From Mesorhizobium sp. M8A.F.Ca.ET.218.01.1.1 (GTDB taxonomy: Bacteria > Pseudomonadota > Alphaproteobacteria > Rhizobiales > Rhizobiaceae): a stretch of DNA of 64,000 bases. The notes beneath the pieces were generated by a model. It worked only from the letters and a program-made list of their open reading frames with translations. It had not been told where the DNA came from and searched no databases. The stretch covers positions 788,382 to 852,381 of the forward strand of contig NZ_SRUZ01000001.1 of NCBI RefSeq assembly GCF_004791165.1, in the 5' to 3' direction. Of the stretch, positions 62,834-64,000 are shown piece by piece (within the stretch, counting starts at the first letter, position 1; the number at the start of each line of letters is the position of its first letter). A program made the translations under genes and the position numbers.

Positions 62834-64000
62834 ATGGACGCGCGCAACGACATGCTGAGGCTCTTGAACAGCCGCAGACAAGGCTTTTCGCTGGAACAGC
62901 CTTTTTACACCGACCCGGACTACTTCAAGCTCGACATGGAGCTGATCTGGTATCGCGACTGGCTGTTCATCGGCCATGATTGCGAATTGCCCAAGCCGGG
63001 CAGCTTCATCACCGTGCAGATCGGCGACTATCCTATCGTGCTGGTGCGCGATCAGCAGGGCAAGATCAACGCCTTCCACAATTCCTGCCGCCATCGCGGC
63101 AGCCGCGTCTGCAACAGCGACAAGGGCATGGCCGCCAAACTGGTCTGTCCCTATCACCAGTGGACCTATGAGCTGGACGGGCGCCTGCTGTTCGCCCGCC
63201 AGATGGCCGAGGGGTTCGACAAGAGCCAGTTCGGGCTGAAGCCGGTCGCCTGCGAAAGCGTCGCCGGCTATGTCTTCATCTGCCTGGCCAAGGAGCCGGC
63301 CGACTTCGCGCCGATGCGGGCGATGATCGAGCCCTATCTCAAGCCGCACCGGCTGAGCGAGGCCAAGATCGCCTTCGAGAGCACGATCATCGAGAAGGGC
63401 AATTGGAAGCTGGTCTGGGAAAACAACCGCGAATGCTATCATTGCGCGGGCAATCATCCCGAACTGTGCAAGACCTTCCCGGAAGCACCGACCGTGACCG
63501 GCGTGCAAGGCGCCGACAGCGATCCGGAGATGCTGGCGCACTGGGCGAAGTGCGAAGCTGTTGGCCTGCCCAGCAAATTCCGCATCGACCCGGCCGGGCA
63601 ATACCGCGCCACCCGCGCGCCGCTGCTGCGCGACGCCCAGAGCTACACGATGACCGGCAAGCGGGCGGTGAGGAAGGACCTGTCCGACAGCGTTTCGGCC
63701 GACCGCATCGGCACGCTGATGCACTATCACTACCCGACGACCTGGAACCACATCCTCGTTGATCATGCCGTCACCTTCCGCGTGCTGCCGGTCAGCGCCA
63801 CCGAAACGGCAGTGACGACGAAGTGGTTGGTGCACAAGGACGCGGTCGAGGGTGTCGACTACGATCTCGCCGAACTCACCCATGTCTGGACCGAGACCAA
63901 CGACCAGGACCGCCGGATCGTCGAGGAGAACGCTTTCGGTATCCTGTCGCCGGCCTATGAACCCGGCCCGTATTCGGAGCTGCATGAAGGCGGCGTCATC
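62834..64000 (+). CDS. gbcA: GbcA-like Rieske oxygenase (glycine betaine demethylase alpha subunit), 3' end outside window
   Basis: Rieske non-haem iron oxygenase; 389 codons are visible and the gene runs off the window. The Rieske cluster ligands are in CRHRGS and CPYHQWTYE (near residue 85 onward), and the mononuclear iron motif ExxHxxxxH is in NRECYHCAGNHPEL. The end segment TTKWLVHKDAVEGVDYDLAE and NDQDRRIVEEN closely match GbcA, which with the reductase GbcB converts glycine betaine to dimethylglycine and formaldehyde; stachydrine demethylases are close relatives. ATG 62834 follows AGGACAGGAC. It is the first gene after the cobalamin riboswitch. Confidence 0.88.
   Translation, partial: MDARNDMLRLLNSRRQGFSLEQPFYTDPDYFKLDMELIWYRDWLFIGHDCELPKPGSFITVQIGDYPIVLVRDQQGKINAFHNSCRHRGSRVCNSDKGMAAKLVCPYHQWTYELDGRLLFARQMAEGFDKSQFGLKPVACESVAGYVFICLAKEPADFAPMRAMIEPYLKPHRLSEAKIAFESTIIEKGNWKLVWENNRECYHCAGNHPELCKTFPEAPTVTGVQGADSDPEMLAHWAKCEAVGLPSKFRIDPAGQYRATRAPLLRDAQSYTMTGKRAVRKDLSDSVSADRIGTLMHYHYPTTWNHILVDHAVTFRVLPVSATETAVTTKWLVHKDAVEGVDYDLAELTHVWTETNDQDRRIVEENAFGILSPAYEPGPYSELHEGGVI

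Noticed and set aside
62565..62858. 97-codon plus-strand open frame
   Set aside because: It lies inside the cobalamin riboswitch and its expression platform; the RNA structure explains the sequence.
62738..63985. 415-codon minus-strand open frame opposite the Rieske oxygenase
   Set aside because: The plus strand encodes intact Rieske and iron-binding motifs; the antisense frame has none.

Overview
The window reads as a chromosomal segment of an alphaproteobacterium of the Mesorhizobium/Phyllobacteriaceae type. The support is high GC coding bias, rhizobial-style solute uptake and catabolic operons (TRAP, peptide ABC, alpha-glucoside agl), DUF680-type mini-proteins that I associate mainly with Mesorhizobium, and several palindromic intergenic repeat families of rhizobial character. 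I see no IS element, phage gene, CRISPR array, rRNA or tRNA.

Layout. 1-3.75 kb: end of a TRAP transporter large permease, a zinc dehydrogenase and a TakP-like TRAP binding protein on the other strand. 4-15 kb: mixed single genes (glutamine amidotransferase-like hydrolase, small secreted protein, porin, 2-hydroxyacid dehydrogenase with LacI regulator, DMT exporter, DUF2000/AraC pair, MarR regulator, CobW-type GTPase, a DUF1778/GNAT toxin-antitoxin module with a perfect operator palindrome, WD40 protein). 15.1-18 kb: class III aminotransferase plus a glutamine-synthetase-like ligase. 18-20.75 kb: a DNA-repair pair (radical SAM protein plus DUF4130-UdgX fusion) preceded by an alphaproteobacterial LexA box.

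21-38 kb is a nearly complete aerobic purine catabolic island: guanine deaminase, xanthine dehydrogenase (xdhABC), membrane urate hydroxylase PuuD, hydroxyisourate hydrolase, a fused OHCU decarboxylase/allantoinase, ureidoglycine aminohydrolase, ureidoglycolate lyase, a CDA-fold deaminase, a glycerate kinase for glyoxylate-derived carbon, two flavin monooxygenases and a LysR regulator. Only allantoate amidohydrolase is missing. The xdhC gene carries an in-frame copy of a palindromic repeat.

38-47.9 kb: a peptide-type ABC importer with two paralogous binding proteins, a CocE/NonD hydrolase and a phosphodiesterase-like enzyme. 48-51 kb: an overlapping ECF sigma / anti-sigma / S8 protease operon, in which the anti-sigma ectodomain resembles the protease propeptide and a palindromic repeat supplies part of the protease signal peptide. 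51-53.3 kb: membrane protein, methyltransferase and LysR regulator. 53.2-61.2 kb: the aglR-aglEFGAK alpha-glucoside uptake and hydrolysis locus, closed by a bidirectional terminator. 61.2-62.0 kb: three tandem DUF680-like secreted mini-proteins. The window ends with a cobalamin riboswitch in front of a GbcA-like Rieske oxygenase, an unusual pairing and the most notable regulatory observation here.
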